Shown here in pieces: positions 22,570 through 33,310 of a stretch of 64,000 nt of DNA. The notes beneath the pieces were generated by a model, which saw nothing but the letters and a program-made list of their open reading frames with translations, did no database searches and was not told the DNA's origin. The DNA comes from Leptasterias polaris (taxonomy: Eukaryota; Echinodermata; Asteroidea; Forcipulatida; Asteriidae). Every line of letters begins with the position of its first letter. Position 1 is the stretch's first letter. The DNA lies in contig JAZGTN010000003.1 in the NCBI GenBank assembly GCA_037783415.1, forward strand, positions 1,324,501-1,388,500. The letters are read 5' to 3'. The position numbers were made by a program, and so were the translations under genes.

Positions 22570-22862
22570 GACACCTATTGGTGAATTCTACCCCACTGGT
22601 AGAAAGTAAAATCTACCCCCATTGGTAGATTCTACGCCATTGGTAGATTCTACTCCCATCGGTAGATTCTACCCCCATCGGCAGATTCACCCCCAACAGT
22701 AGATTCTACCCCCATCGGTATATTTTACCCCGTCAGTAGATTCTAGCCCCATTAAGAGATTATCCCCATCAGTTGATACTACCCCCATTGGTAGATTCTA
22801 CCCCCATCGGTAGATTCCACTCTCATCAGTAGATTCTACCCTCATCGGTAGATTCTACCGGG
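22570..22862 (+). repeat. Minisatellite block 3 (about 15 units)
   Basis: This is the largest and most variable block, with units of 16-26 bp derived from GGTAGATTCTACCCCCATC. It ends abruptly at TTCTACCGGGCATTT, where a LINE tail region begins. Confidence 0.85.
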
Positions 22863-22869
22863 CATTTAT

Positions 22870-23145
22870 TGTCGAATCAATCCGTGGAGTTTTGAGGTCT
22901 CAGCCTCTCAGATATGACACGGATTCCTTTGGCCCACAGAAGAAGAAGAACAAAATATGAAAACAAAATGTATACATTTAATACATACACACAATAATGT
23001 ACGGAGTTATTTAATATCACTCTTCTCCGTGACATAAGGTGAATTGATGGAGCATCTAAGAGCTCTTGAAGCGCAGTAGAATATATAAACATAGTTTCTG
23101 CGCTCTACAAATGATTTATTATTATTATTATTATTATTACCAGAG
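22870..23145 (+). mobile_element. CR1/L2-like LINE 3' end with (ATT)n tail
   Basis: GCGCTCTACAAATGATTTATT followed by seven or so ATT units (to about 23140) is the usual 3' terminus of CR1/L2-group retrotransposons, which end in short tandem repeats and not poly(A). Upstream to about 22870 no reading frame is preserved. Confidence 0.6.
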
Positions 23146-23149
23146 AGGA

Positions 23150-24376
23150 AAAATAACAGAGTTTGGGGGAAATGGATTTCGCGATCTTTCTGGGCACTGA
23201 GTAAATTAATGGAGGTTTGTGAGTAATGATAAAAATGATTTCAATAATTTTTTATGATTATGATGGGGCAATACACGCCGTGAAATTTAGCTTCGGCTCA
23301 GGTTGGCTCCTAGGGGAGTGCTACTGCACTTAGATGAGCTTAGAAAAAAAAATGCCGTTGAATGACAAAAAAGTACAGAGAATGGTAATTGATGGTAAAA
23401 CTGAAACTCAATCATTTTTAAATTTAAAAGCAATTCAAACCTCTTTCCATATTGTACTAATCTCTTAAGCCAGTGGTTCCAATTTTTACTAGACTTGTCT
23501 CAACATCTTGCTGCAGGTTTTTGTCCATGTAATGTATCCCTGACGATTCTTCAATAGTCGAGTTAGGAAATACAGATAGTGGGTAAAGATTTTGATCAGA
23601 GTGAACTTTTTTTCGTCAATGAATAGATCTGTCGCTGCTTGGTGCACGAGGTTGCAAACTGTGTCATACCCGCATCTCCTCTGACCACCGTCTGTACAAA
23701 CATGCAGCACTAAAACACCCCGGTAGCTTGTGACATATATTGCAATTTCACGGCATGCTCGCAGGTAGTTAAGAACCGATGCCGTCAAAACTAACTACAA
23801 CCACGAAGTGTCAAGAAAGTGAAGTGGCTCCTGGAGAAAAATTACTTTATTGCCGAAATTGAAACTGCGGACAGTATTGGCAAGATTAATTGAAAACGGG
23901 CGTTGCGCTGGTCAGAAATATCGCCACGGGCCACCGCACGGTCACCGTGATGTAGACCTTTTAGGCCTGTACAAGCTGTCATCTAAACACACTATATCCT
24001 ATAGTCAACATTTTTACTTTAAAGACATATCCGGTATTTTAGTTCGCCAAAGACTTCGGGGGTAAAAGGAAAGGTCATTTTCTGCCCAGCCTGCATTTAG
24101 CAACTGAAAGTTACTTTCAATAATTATTTCTCCGTTTACTCTTCCCATGGTAACACTAAACAGTGTGTCACGACAGCCAGTGGGTGTTTTAGAACCGGCA
24201 ATGTCTATAATTAATGACAACTACTAAGTGCAATCAACACTCGGTGGGTCAAATCCATTTTTAAACGGGGGTCTCCTCCGTGGATGGAGATTGGTTACCC
24301 ACCCCAAGTTCTTCATTTATTAACATTGAACTTCCCTGCCTCAAAAGTATAAAATTACCTTCACATTAAAAAAAAC
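23150..24376. other. Unannotated stretch, no gene seen
   Basis: Frames at 23489-23788 (minus) and 23850-24065 (plus) are open but lack family resemblance and splice context. No repeat is obvious. Confidence 0.4.
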
Positions 24377-24569
24377 TTACTCTCTAAAAGTTCCTGTTGT
24401 TACCCGGATCCCTGGTCCCCATGGGCCTGCTGACCTGGACACAGGTTAAAAGAATGGCCGGTTTTTCACTCGGACTCTGTGTCAGCTTGACCCATTTCTA
24501 GCTCATTTTGACACAGATTTCGGGCCACACTGACTCAAAAAAGGTCAGGCACTTTTAGACCCGGAACCA
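24377..24569 (-). mobile_element. GGGTCA-rich MITE, copy 4
   Basis: ACTCTCTAAAAGTTCC opens it, and ACTTTTAGACCCGG closes it. TTCACTCGGACTCTGTGTCA, GCTTGACCCATTTC and TTTTGACACAGATTTCGGGC give the minus orientation. IR3 sites are degraded. Confidence 0.75.
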
Positions 24570-25433
24570 AAAATTTCAAAGTTCATCAAAATTAAAAGAA
24601 AACAAAATAACACAAGGCAATGTTTACCTTCATTTGCAGTTTGCTTCATTTGCTTCATTTACATTCATAAACAACAATTTGCAGTATCCATCCCTCCCTC
24701 TGTGAGCTTCACAAACCTATACCCACCACAACCTCTGATATTAATCATATAACATCGACCCCCCGAGAATGTGAAATATTATGCAAATACGGAATGTAAT
24801 CTAAGAGCTCGCCGGAGCCGCCTCCTTAGTCGTTATTTCCGCTTCCTCGTTCCCATTAAATAAAAACAAATCCCTCTACAACCCTTCAGGGACCAAGGAG
24901 GAGAAAGAGTCTTCTCTCACCATCTGAATCATTGAGGTTTTTGATTTCGTATTTGTTTTAAAGAGAATGTCATTCGCTAAGGCTCACAACATTAAAGTAG
25001 TTTTTAGAATAGTACATTCATTCCAATCCTTTATTATTCCTTTAATATTTCGGAACATTAGGGGTCACTTGTCAGTGGAAACCCACAACAGATTGTGATG
25101 GTTTAGTAGTGGATTCCTGCACATTAATACAGGGATGGGTTTTAGATGGTATTTTCTTGACTTTGACAGCATTTTAGACTAAGGTTTTTCTTGAAGATGT
25201 GAATTTCATAATTAGTGAGTTTTCAGAAGACCGTTGGTACTCAGTGGCGTAACCAGAGGAAGGAGGGAGAACCCCGATCACACCGATAATCTTTGCCCTG
25301 CTTTGCCCCTAAATGAAAACGTCTGGTTTACGACACTGTTGGTAGAATTAGGCTTGTGTTCCGGTTATGGGTTCCACCGGACTGTTTGAAGCCATGTACG
25401 AAAAGTACAGGTTTTCAAAATAGCTGAAGGAGC
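24570..25433. other. Unannotated stretch, no feature seen
   Basis: AT-rich, with short direct repeats (TTTGCTTCATTTGCTTCATTT near 24645) but no gene. Confidence 0.4.
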
Positions 25434-25490
25434 TTAAGCCGGAACCAAAGCCGGAGCCCAAGCCGGATTCCAAACCGGATTCCAAACCCA
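25434..25490 (-). repeat. Short 12-bp minisatellite, AAGCCGGA type
   Basis: AGCCGGAACCAA, AGCCGGAGCCCA, AGCCGGATTCCA and ACCGGATTCCAA follow one another. On the minus strand it reads as a GGCTTTGGTTCC-like repeat related in composition to 14735-14830. Confidence 0.65.
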
Positions 25491-25494
25491 ATCA

Positions 25495-26499
25495 TTTGTT
25501 TCGAAAAGGGGACTTGGTTCTAGTGTCATGTTTATATGCACAAAAATGAGATTTATTTCCGTTTTGCGTTTTATCATTAATTTAGTAAAGCTATTTGTGG
25601 TCATCCTTATCCAAATCAATGTGACCAAACCGAGGCTGGGGATAATTAGTCTGTCCCCGGTATACGCACGATGAGAGTCTGTGTTCATTGTTGCTGTTCG
25701 TATACAGGGATCAAGACTAAAGATGGCTGCAGAATTTCAAAGGGAGGCTATACATGACTCTTTAAGTCGACCCGATAGTCTCTCTTTCAAGCCCTTCAGC
25801 TACCACCGAGCGAAGTCTTTCCACCACCTACTTTTTTCTCTACTCTCTCTTCTCAACAGGGAAAACACAAGAAATACCGGCAGAGCTTTCGCCTCCCCAA
25901 TGCGGATCGCTCGGTACAGCTCCCCCATTATCACAGAAGCAGCAAAAAAAACCCGGGATAACTCGATTACGGCCCAATATTATGTATGGATGCGCGGTGC
26001 GAACGCCTTGTCTCCCTCAGGGCGACTTTGATGGGCTTAGATGACAAATTGGTTTCTCTGGCGCATACCTTGTGTACATGCAGAGCAGTGTTGTGTTGTC
26101 TCAATCGATCTATGGTACCGGGAACCCAGATTCTTAAAGGGGCAGTAAATCAGTGTTTTTGATTGGTGTGTAGGCTTTTGTTTTTGTTTGGTGGTTTTTT
26201 GTTTGTTTTTTTGGGGGGGGGGGGGGGGTAGGGGGAAGACCACATTCTATCCAGACCCTCTTGTATTCATGTTACATTATCAAACAACCATTATGTGAAG
26301 ATTTCAATTGGAGAAAAACCATGTACTATGCGAATTTTTTTCCCCCGTGCCTGTAGGTTTTGTGGCGGGTTTTTGTTAATGCGCACCCATGCAGTATGTA
26401 ATTTAATTTGGTTATACTCAAACATCAATGTCCAAAAGAATATGATTATGATTATTAGTTATTTTTCATCACACACACACACACACACAAATATATAAT
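25495..26499. other. Unannotated stretch with homopolymers
   Basis: No gene. Poly(G) lies at about 26211-26228 and (CA)n at 26469-26489. The frame at 25681-26031 has no family resemblance. Confidence 0.45.
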
Positions 26500-26640
26500 A
26501 CATAACAACACTAACTGATGACAGAAACTAAAAATAAAAAAAGATAATTACAAAATTGGGGAGGGAATCACTTTTGCCCTTGGGCATTTAGCTCCTGATA
26601 AATTCAAGGAAATAAATTTTGATTAAATTTAGAGTAAAAT
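26500..26640. repeat. Dispersed repeat shared with 34955-35040
   Basis: CTGATGACAGAAACTAAAAA, AATCACTTTTGCCCTTGGGC and ATTTAGCTCCTGATAAATTC correspond to CTGATGACAGGAACTAAAAA, AATCACTGTTGCACGTAGGC and ATTTAGTTCCCGATAAATA at the second locus. It could be a LINE 3' region, but the class is uncertain. Confidence 0.6.
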
Positions 26641-26869
26641 TCATGACATATTCAAGGTAATGTAGGATTTAAAGTGAATTGCATAAAACAAAAATTTACG
26701 AAATAAGCAAAGCATCCAAACGGTAGTTATACAATAAGTAAATATACAAATACAACATTATAAAGCTAAAAGTAAATACAAAATATATAACACTATAGAA
26801 ATGCGAGGACATATTTTTAAAATATAAGAAAAAACTAAATCCCCAAAGCTTAAATTTAAAAATATGTGT

Positions 26870-27040
26870 AGTTTATAGATATACATGGCGATTTGATGAA
26901 GAGCTGAGATTGATCTTAAGTGAGAGTCAATATAATAACTCACTGCTGAGCAAAATGTGATGTCACAAGACAAATCACCATGGTAATACTGACAACCTAT
27001 CTTATTAAAGATGAATATTAATTGTGCTTTGTGAAAGTAA
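26870..27040 (-). mobile_element. MITE family D, copy 1
   Basis: In reverse complement: TTTCACAAAGCAC, ATTACCATGGTGATTTGTC, TTGTGACATCACATTTTGC and AAGATCAATCTCAGCTC. The same order appears at 31228-31395 and in the interrupted copy at 35925-36240. Confidence 0.65.
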
Positions 27041-27421
27041 ATGAAAATAAATAAATAAATATAATTAGCTGTTGCAAACTGCTTACCAACCAAAAGGAGC
27101 TATGGTATAAATAAAAAAATAAATAAAAAAAACACACAAAAAAACTAAAGCTACAAATTGTTATGATGACAGAATTACGAACAAAATACTTCTCGTGTTG
27201 ATTTTTACCAGTAGCAATGGTGGTCCAATAAGAAGACAGTTTACATGCAATTTAACCTTCCTTTAAATTACCAAGTCTTGAGAATGTCTTTAAGACTTTG
27301 CAGCCGAATTGAGCCCCAAACGATCCTGCTGTTATATAGGTCTGTGCGTATTGACTTAACTCCGTTACTGTGTGTTCGGTTTGTGGAGAGACGGGATTGT
27401 GTACACAACACAAATGTCTTT
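27041..27421. other. A-rich stretch, no gene seen
   Basis: It includes AAATAAATAAATAAAT and further A-rich tracts up to 27145. Antiparallel open frames at 27245-27506 have no recognisable product. Confidence 0.4.
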
Positions 27422-27479
27422 GTGCGACGAACTCGATAAGGATCCGGAATGTGCGACGAACTCGATAAGGATCCGGAAT
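27422..27479 (+). repeat. Perfect 29-bp tandem duplication
   Basis: GTGCGACGAACTCGATAAGG plus ATCCGGAAT occurs twice with no mismatch, so the duplication is recent or polymorphic. Confidence 0.92.
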
Positions 27480-27854
27480 GTAAAAAAAAACTAAAACTGA
27501 ACTCACAGAAAAAAACGGTTTACAAAGGCGACTGTGGTGAATGTTACTAAAGTTGATTGCAGATCTGTAACGCTACGAAAAGTTTCTTTGAACTAATAAA
27601 GGAAATAGTTTATCTACACACAGGGAAAATGCTTGTAAACGCAACCGTATTTGGTGTAAATCTACAAAAACGGTTTTTATTTACACAAAGTAAAAATGCG
27701 GTGCCTGTAAATGCTACATTTGGATTTAAAGCTCACATGCATGTCAACATGAAGAGGGGGATTTTTCGCTGGAAATGATTTTGAGTGATGGTTGAGTTGC
27801 AGTCACAGTTCACGGTTTAAAAAAATTTCTTAATTGTAAAAGATAATATTGCGA
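27480..27854. other. Unannotated stretch with AACGGTTT-like words
   Basis: AAAACGGTTTACAAAGGCG, TTGTAAACGCAACCG and CAAAAACGGTTTTTATTTAC repeat a loose motif, possibly a decayed MITE. No gene. Confidence 0.35.
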
Positions 27855-28105
27855 TTGGCACTCGGCGGATGGGAGCGTTGTTGCACTGGACTATAGTGTA
27901 CCGGACTCAAGTTGTGTTGTCAGAGTGTGGGTTCGGTTCCTGGTCATGTCACTTGGGATTAGACGTAAAGCTGCACGTCTCGTGTGTTGTGTACTGAACG
28001 TAACGGAACCCATACGCTTGTAGTTTAGGGAAGGAGTTTGCCCTGGAGTTCATGGCAGATTCCACCGTATCATCTTCTTGCAAGGTGCTGTACAAGTGCC
28101 TAGGT
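27855..28105 (+). mobile_element. tRNA-derived SINE
   Basis: A tRNA-like head with GCACTGGACTATAGTGTACC and a B-box-like GGTTCGGTTCC at 27930-27940 is followed by CATGTCACTTGGGATTAGAC and GTAAAGCTGCACGTCTCGTG. It then reads TGTTGTGTACTGAACG and a 3' end CAAGGTGCTGTACAAGTGCC that resembles LINE tails. Such a shared 3' end is how SINEs borrow LINE machinery. The core matches the inverted SINE at 825-988. Confidence 0.7.
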
Positions 28106-29667
28106 CTCATTTTTCAAACATAGCTCAACATCTGTCGTAAATGAGCGCTTTGCGACACCCGTCTGAAATATGGAAACTGTTTATAATACTAGTATTAATG
28201 CAAGTTTACAAGGTGATGAAAATGTGTTGATGAAGTAGGTGGAGGGAAAGCTTTGTTATGTAATAGCGTATGCTGTATACTTTTAACTTGTGAGAAGAAA
28301 ACCAACGCCTAGCTTGACTTGAGAAACTTTAGTTCCCTCTATAGGTGAATTAGGGTCATTATTCGTTTAGTACTGATGGAGATATGGAACATGATGAAAA
28401 TATTGACACCATGACATGTCAATGGATAAGTAATCTGTCACTACCGTACTGCCATTTTGGTTTTTATCCTTCCAAATCAACATGACCGGAGAGAAGCTGG
28501 ACTAAACCAGTTGTCTGGCACCTTTAATATGCTTTTATAATTATTGTATACGGAACCGGGTAAAGATGGAGGAACGTCAATGGTTAAACACTATGACTGC
28601 AGAGCATGGAGCTAATAAACTGTGTTTTTGTGAACAGCGGAATTAATCTCTGGTGCTCCGTTGTTTACATAAGAAACAAAAATGGGTTAGAACGGAGATT
28701 ATTTTGAGAGAGCGCCTGTGAATGAAGCACTTTTATTTATCTTTTCCCTTAGGCTTTTAACATTTGTTCATTTAGCTCCGATCGAGAGTGGAGGGCATCA
28801 GATTCACTTAACTATTCAAATCGCCAGTGTTGATGGCCACACCGTGAAACATGAGAGGTACATTAACTATGTATGAATTCATCAACGGTATCGAACCAGT
28901 TGTTTGTTCATGTCGCTGCCCCGCCTCCAGTTATAGCATACTGGAATATAATATTGCGGAGCAGTCTCAAAAGCAGTCTCAAAAACAACCTCGTTCCCAC
29001 GACGAGCCGTGTAATGACTTTGCTGCGTCTAGAAAGGCCTCAATCGCGGGGTTGAACTTGTTTTTTGGTGTGGACTATTTGCAGACCATCCCCAGAGGAG
29101 GTGCGCCATTTATTTGTGGACAAAGAGCAAAGCGGGCAGTCTCAACACTTTTTCGACCCCTCATGCAATGGCGTCAGATAGGGTTGCTCCACAGGGGTCG
29201 AGGCTGAACTCGCGCAGACCTCTTGGTGAACTGCTCCAGTTTTCCGAAGAACATACTCATCACATAGGCCTTTCACCATCAAAACAAATTGTTTACAATG
29301 TTCACAATGTGACATGTGCATGTGTTTGAACGCATCACGACAAATTAAAAGTGATTGTTCGTTGAGGGTTAATGATGGAGTTTGTTTACACAGTCGCATA
29401 TCACAATCGCATCACCTTAATTGGGTGTAAGTCTAGTTGAACTTAATTGCAACAAAATGGCTCCCTTACTCTTATTGTAGATGGGAAAAATTACACCCCA
29501 TATTTTGGATAAGCATAACCACATTTCAGAGAGTGAACTAGTTTAGGATTCTTATTTTTCAAAAAGGAATAGGCTGAGTGCGTCGTCGTTTTTTTTTTTT
29601 TTGTTTTTTTTTTGAAGTGCCAATTCTGCCCCATCATCTACAATAAAAAAACAATGACAATTCCATC
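28106..29667. other. Unannotated stretch, no gene seen
   Basis: The frame at 28851-29207 is the longest. Its translation has no domain and it overlaps two other open frames, so I do not call it. An interrupted poly(T) of about 23 occurs near 29590. Confidence 0.4.
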
Positions 29668-29815
29668 GAGTTTGATGGCGTTACAAGATGCCATTTGAGT
29701 AAGGTACACTCGGCTAGAGGTCAAAGGTTGCTCATTGACCTATCATGTGCGATGTGCGTATGCATAGCTGTCTGTTTCCATTTGGGATGACGCCAATGCA
29801 TTAGGTCCATTAAAA
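29668..29815 (+). mobile_element. CRE/YY1 MITE, diverged copy
   Basis: TTTGAGTAAGGTACACTCGG, CTAGAGGTCAAAGGTTGCTC, TCTGTTTCCATTTGGGATGA and ACGCCAATGCATTAGGTCCA align with the intact copies, but the octamers TGACGTCA are lost and the GATGGCGG segment is deleted. Confidence 0.7.
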
Positions 29816-29869
29816 CTAATAGTTTCTTCGATATTTACACAGTACTTTGTCGATCGATACTTTGTCCCT

Positions 29870-30062
29870 GACACATTTTGGGGTTAGTATGACCCGCCAG
29901 AGTCTGTGACAAAATGACACAGAAATAGGTCAAACTGACTCAGAATCCAAGCCAAAATCCCAAGTTTGACCAGCTTCCGGGTCACACTGACCCAGAAATG
30001 ATTCAGGCCCACTGGGACCCGTAATGCGGGTAAATTTTGACCCCGAAGTCTTTAGGGTGTGT
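29870..30062 (+). mobile_element. GGGTCA-rich MITE, copy 5
   Basis: GGGGTTAGTATGACCCGCC, AATAGGTCAAACTGACTCAG, TTCCGGGTCACACTGACCC and CCGAAGTCTTTAGGGTGTG are present. A perfect GGTCAnnnTGACC lies at 29980-29992. The left terminus appears replaced. Confidence 0.78.
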
Positions 30063-30091
30063 GTCTCAATTTTGAATAAGAGTATAGTTAT

Positions 30092-30121
30092 TAGCTGTTC
30101 CGACATAGGTCGGAACAGCTA
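30092..30121. repeat. Perfect 13-bp stem hairpin
   Basis: TAGCTGTTCCGAC and GTCGGAACAGCTA flank a 4-nt ATAG loop. It lies just after a GGGTCA element. It is not followed by a T tract and I cannot assign it to a terminator or RNA gene. Confidence 0.8.
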
Positions 30122-30239
30122 TTGTTATCTTTAACTTCAAATGTACCACTTATTTAGCGATGACGCAATGGATTTAACAAGATGGTGGATAATTGTTATC
30201 TACACCCTCTAAAACTAAAAGCAGAAGTAGCATCTGCAT

Positions 30240-30800
30240 TACATGGACAAATGCTATACCTTATCTTGGTTCAAAGAGAGTGGAAACACAAGAGAAAGTA
30301 GTTTGTCAAAATAACTGATAATTATCATACTTTATAAAAAGAAAATATAATAAAAAATGTTTTGCGAAATATATCGAAATGTATAGAGAATAAGCCTGTT
30401 GCCAGAATTAACTTAAAATGTACCTTGCGAAACACAACTGCTTATTCTGTGCAGTAAGTATTTTGCCAAAATGTTTACCTTAGCTTAGTGTACAAAAACA
30501 ATTTCACACCAGCTCCAAATAATTCCACCATACACAATTGATAATGTTGTGCTTTATCTTGATTTAAAGAGACTTGTCTGTTGCCAGAAGAAGCAGATTT
30601 CTGTCCGGAACTAACTGCGATTATACTTTATCTTGGTTCAAGGAATATAAACACACCGGTATGACATTGTCTACCATTTTCACGACTGCTTATGCTGTTC
30701 TTTATCTCGACAGTTGACCCCATAAAACTAGGAGTTCTGCTAGAAAAATGACAAATGCTGTACTTTATCTTTAACGTAAAATATTCGTTTTATTGGCTTT
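30240..30800 (+). repeat. Degenerate tandem array with TTATCTTGRTTCAAAG core
   Basis: Cores at about 30252 (TGCTATACCTTATCTTGGTTC), 30549 (GCTTTATCTTGATTTAAAG), 30622 (ATACTTTATCTTGGTTCAAG), 30690 (GTTCTTTATCTCG) and 30768 (GCTGTACTTTATC) are about 75 bp apart in the better half. The same core occurs at 48990-49230 and inverted at 43703-44145. Confidence 0.65.
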
Positions 30801-31227
30801 AGGGAATTCACAGTGATACACTGTTACGACTGCACTTTTCAGAGATGTGTGCGGAGCAGTCGAGCCGACAATTTCACAGATTTTAGTCCCGATAAATTGA
30901 TCTACTTAATGTATGAACTAATAAAAGGTCTTAGGCGAAGGTTTTTTTATGAACCAGCTATATAGTGAGTGTTAATAGAGTGTCGACGTTTCAATTTTCC
31001 AATGGTAGTGCATGGTGTAAAATTTACACCCACGGTGTTCATTATGTAGGTCATGATGCCCGCGGAGAGTGTGTCACCTGCTTGCACTAACAGTGAACTT
31101 TAGGGTCTCTTGTTTAGTCCGGGGGTTCGCTGGGGGGGGGGGGGGGGGGTCTCTGTTTGTCTGTACAGGTAGTGTTCCTCGTGGCATCAAGTGTTCACTT
31201 GGAAGGTGTGCTTGGAAATATGGGAGA
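30801..31227. other. Unannotated stretch with poly(G)
   Basis: Poly(G) of 18 at 31132-31149. No gene. Confidence 0.45.
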
Positions 31228-31395
31228 GAGCACGGGTCGATTTCACAAAGCGCTAAGATTCATTAAGATGAGTTTTCAACATCGCCATAGTGATTTGTAT
31301 TGTGACATCACACTTTGCTTAGCATTTAAGATTGATAGACAGTTTAGATCAATTTTAGCTCTTTATGAAATCTGCCCCAGCATAATAAATTAAGG
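31228..31395 (+). mobile_element. MITE family D, copy 2
   Basis: GATTTCACAAAGCGCTAAGA, GCCATAGTGATTTGTATTG, TGACATCACACTTTGCTTAG and GATCAATTTTAGCTCTTTATG follow the family order. The terminal halves are inverted (CACAAAGCGCTAAGA versus TTTTAGCTCTTTATGAAAT). Confidence 0.7.
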
Positions 31396-31607
31396 ATAAT
31401 GCACTTCTCGAAAAACAAAAACAAAAAATGAAATCCCACTCGTTATAAAGTTCCTACCATTACCGATTATTTCCATCTGAAACATATGGCAAAGTTGAGG
31501 AAATAGCATTTGCAGAGACCGCACATCATTGTTGCTTATTTCAATTGCTGCAAGCAATAGAAATAAGCCTGCTTTGAAAATTGGTGAAATTCAAACTCGA
31601 AGTACAA

Positions 31608-31797
31608 GACCCAATTTCATACAGCTGTTTAAGCAGAGTGTTTCACTTAACAAGTTTCTTCTTAGCGGTAATATTTTTATAAGCAGGACACCAGTCACAG
31701 ACGATACATGTGATATGCTTTTTTGGCTGGTGGTCACCTTTAATATTTTGGTAAGCAAAGTTGTATTGTGATAAGCTGCTTTGTGAAACTCTATGAA
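31608..31797 (+). mobile_element. MITE family E, copy 1
   Basis: CCCAATTTCATACAGCTGTTTAAGC opens it and GCTGCTTTGTGAAACTCTATG closes it, roughly inverted. Internally GGACACCAGTCACAGA and TTTGGCTGGTGGTCACC match 36245-36422. Confidence 0.65.
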
Positions 31798-32194
31798 TGG
31801 GGACCCTGATCAGTATCACTCTCTGAAAGAGTGAAAGTACGCTACCTTGTCCAACAGGACATGGCTTTCTAACATGAAAGGTGTCATTTTAATGTCAAAG
31901 GTCATAATATTTCTTCAAGTAGCGTATTCATTTTCAACATTTTCAATCCATGAGCGCTCACGAATGACATCCTAATTTCAAAATACAGACACTAACGTGA
32001 CCAAGTGGCTAATTTAGGGACCACTGCGATTATGATATGAAACGCTCCACTGCAGTTTATATTAATGCCATGGCTGCCCGTGGCGATTGATATTTATATT
32101 TTAAAGTAAATTTTGTCACCAGCCAGAACTGGGAGATTTACGCCCGGTTTCCGAAACGAGAATTCGGGCACATTGTTTTGTGTGGTGGAAGAAT
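31798..32194. other. Unannotated stretch, no feature seen
   Basis: No exon or repeat recognised. Confidence 0.35.
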
Positions 32195-33010
32195 CAGAGA
32201 CTTGTTGGGGGACTGGAGGGACGAGCCGAGTGGATCTGAGAGAGTGGAGAGTCACTTGACTCTAAGGTCGAGTTGTGAGAAGTCTGAGTTGAATTTGATC
32301 ATTGGGGATTGAGTACCTTTAAGTGAGCTATGTTGTTTATGACTCAAGAGAGTGGGGTCACAGGAGTACCAAGGTTAAGTTGTAAAGTGACGGATCTGAG
32401 ACGAATTTTACCATTAGGGAATGATTTTTGATGAGTTATTTAGAGTGCGCTATTGTTTATGACTCAAGAGTGTTGGGTTCAAAGGAGTACCAAGGTTGAG
32501 TTGTAAAGTGACGGATCTGAGACGAATTTTACCATTAGGGAATGATTTTTGATGAGTTATTTTGAGTGAGCTATTGTTTTTGACTTGAGAGCGTGGGGGT
32601 CACGGGAATGGTAAGTTGAGTTGTTCAGTGACCGATCTGAGTTGAATTTGATCATTGAGGACTGAGTTTTGATGAGTAACTTTGAGTGAGTTATTGTTTA
32701 TGACTTCAAAAGTGTTTGGGTCACATGAGTAAAAAGGTCGAGTTACATAGTAATGGATCTGAGTCGAATTTAATCAATTTTGGGACCGAGATTTGATTTT
32801 GAGTGAGAAGTAACTACCGTTTGTGACTCTCGCGTGTGGGAACAAAAAATGTATCAAGGTCGAGTTTCTTTCAGTGATCTATCTGAGTCGAATTTAATAA
32901 CTAGGGACTAAGTTCTACTGAATTATTTTGAGAGAGCTTTTCTTATTGTTTAAGACTCGAGAGTGTAGGGTGACAGGAATATCGATATAATGACCTATGA
33001 TTGATAATGA
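32195..33010 (+). repeat. Tandem array, ~120-bp unit, about 7 copies
   Basis: Each unit starts near GACTCAAGAGTGT-GGGTCAC and passes AAGGTCGAGTTGTAAAGTGA, CGGATCTGAGTCGAATTT and ACCATTAGGGA. It ends GAGTTATTTTGAGTGAGCTATTGTTTAT. Starts are at about 32341, 32461, 32582, 32702 and 32824, with worn units before and after. The 32341 and 32461 units are the most alike. No open frame or promoter-like element is repeated with it. Confidence 0.88.
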
Positions 33011-33310
33011 TTGAGCTCTGAAAAGCTAGTTTGAGTAAATCGTACATGACTTGAAACTTTGCAAGGGTATCAACACATCAGGTTTGTTTATTCATTGGGA
33101 TTCGAACCCCGGCCGGACGCATAAACCACAATGTCTTGTTAAAGTCCTGTCGGGTTTATCCGTTTTCAAATCCACGGCTTAGACTTAGACTCCGGCTTTG
33201 CCAACGTCCACCTGTTTGAAGCCCCCATACTAAACGTGTAAGTTTTCAGAAGTACTGACGTAGCCCAAGCTGGGGTCTAAATGTGTCCCCTATAGATTTG
33301 CGCACTAAAT

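Larger units (their letters stand above)
20715..22862 (+). repeat. Composite satellite: MITE plus minisatellite, three units
   Basis: Three head-to-tail units start at the anchor GTCAAGATAA (20723, 21237, 22025), followed by CACGTC, GGCACC and GGGGTTAATTTAGAATTTGA. Each then has a long hairpin centred on AGAACCACTTTTCTG and closes with a block of GGTAGATTCTACCCCCATC repeats. The second unit is about 788 bp. The first is shorter because the segment before the hairpin and the outer right arm are missing. The third is the longest (about 840 bp) because its minisatellite is larger. No coding function is apparent. Confidence 0.85.

Noticed and set aside
21066..22862. CRISPR-like look of regular repeats
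   Set aside because: The 19-bp units are contiguous with no unique spacers, and the host is a eukaryote.
28851..29207. 118-codon plus frame
   Set aside because: Overlaps two other open frames of similar length and shows no domain or signal.
33085..33135. GGGATTCGAACCCC as a tRNA B box
   Set aside because: No A box at proper distance and no cloverleaf on either strand. At most it is a SINE scrap.
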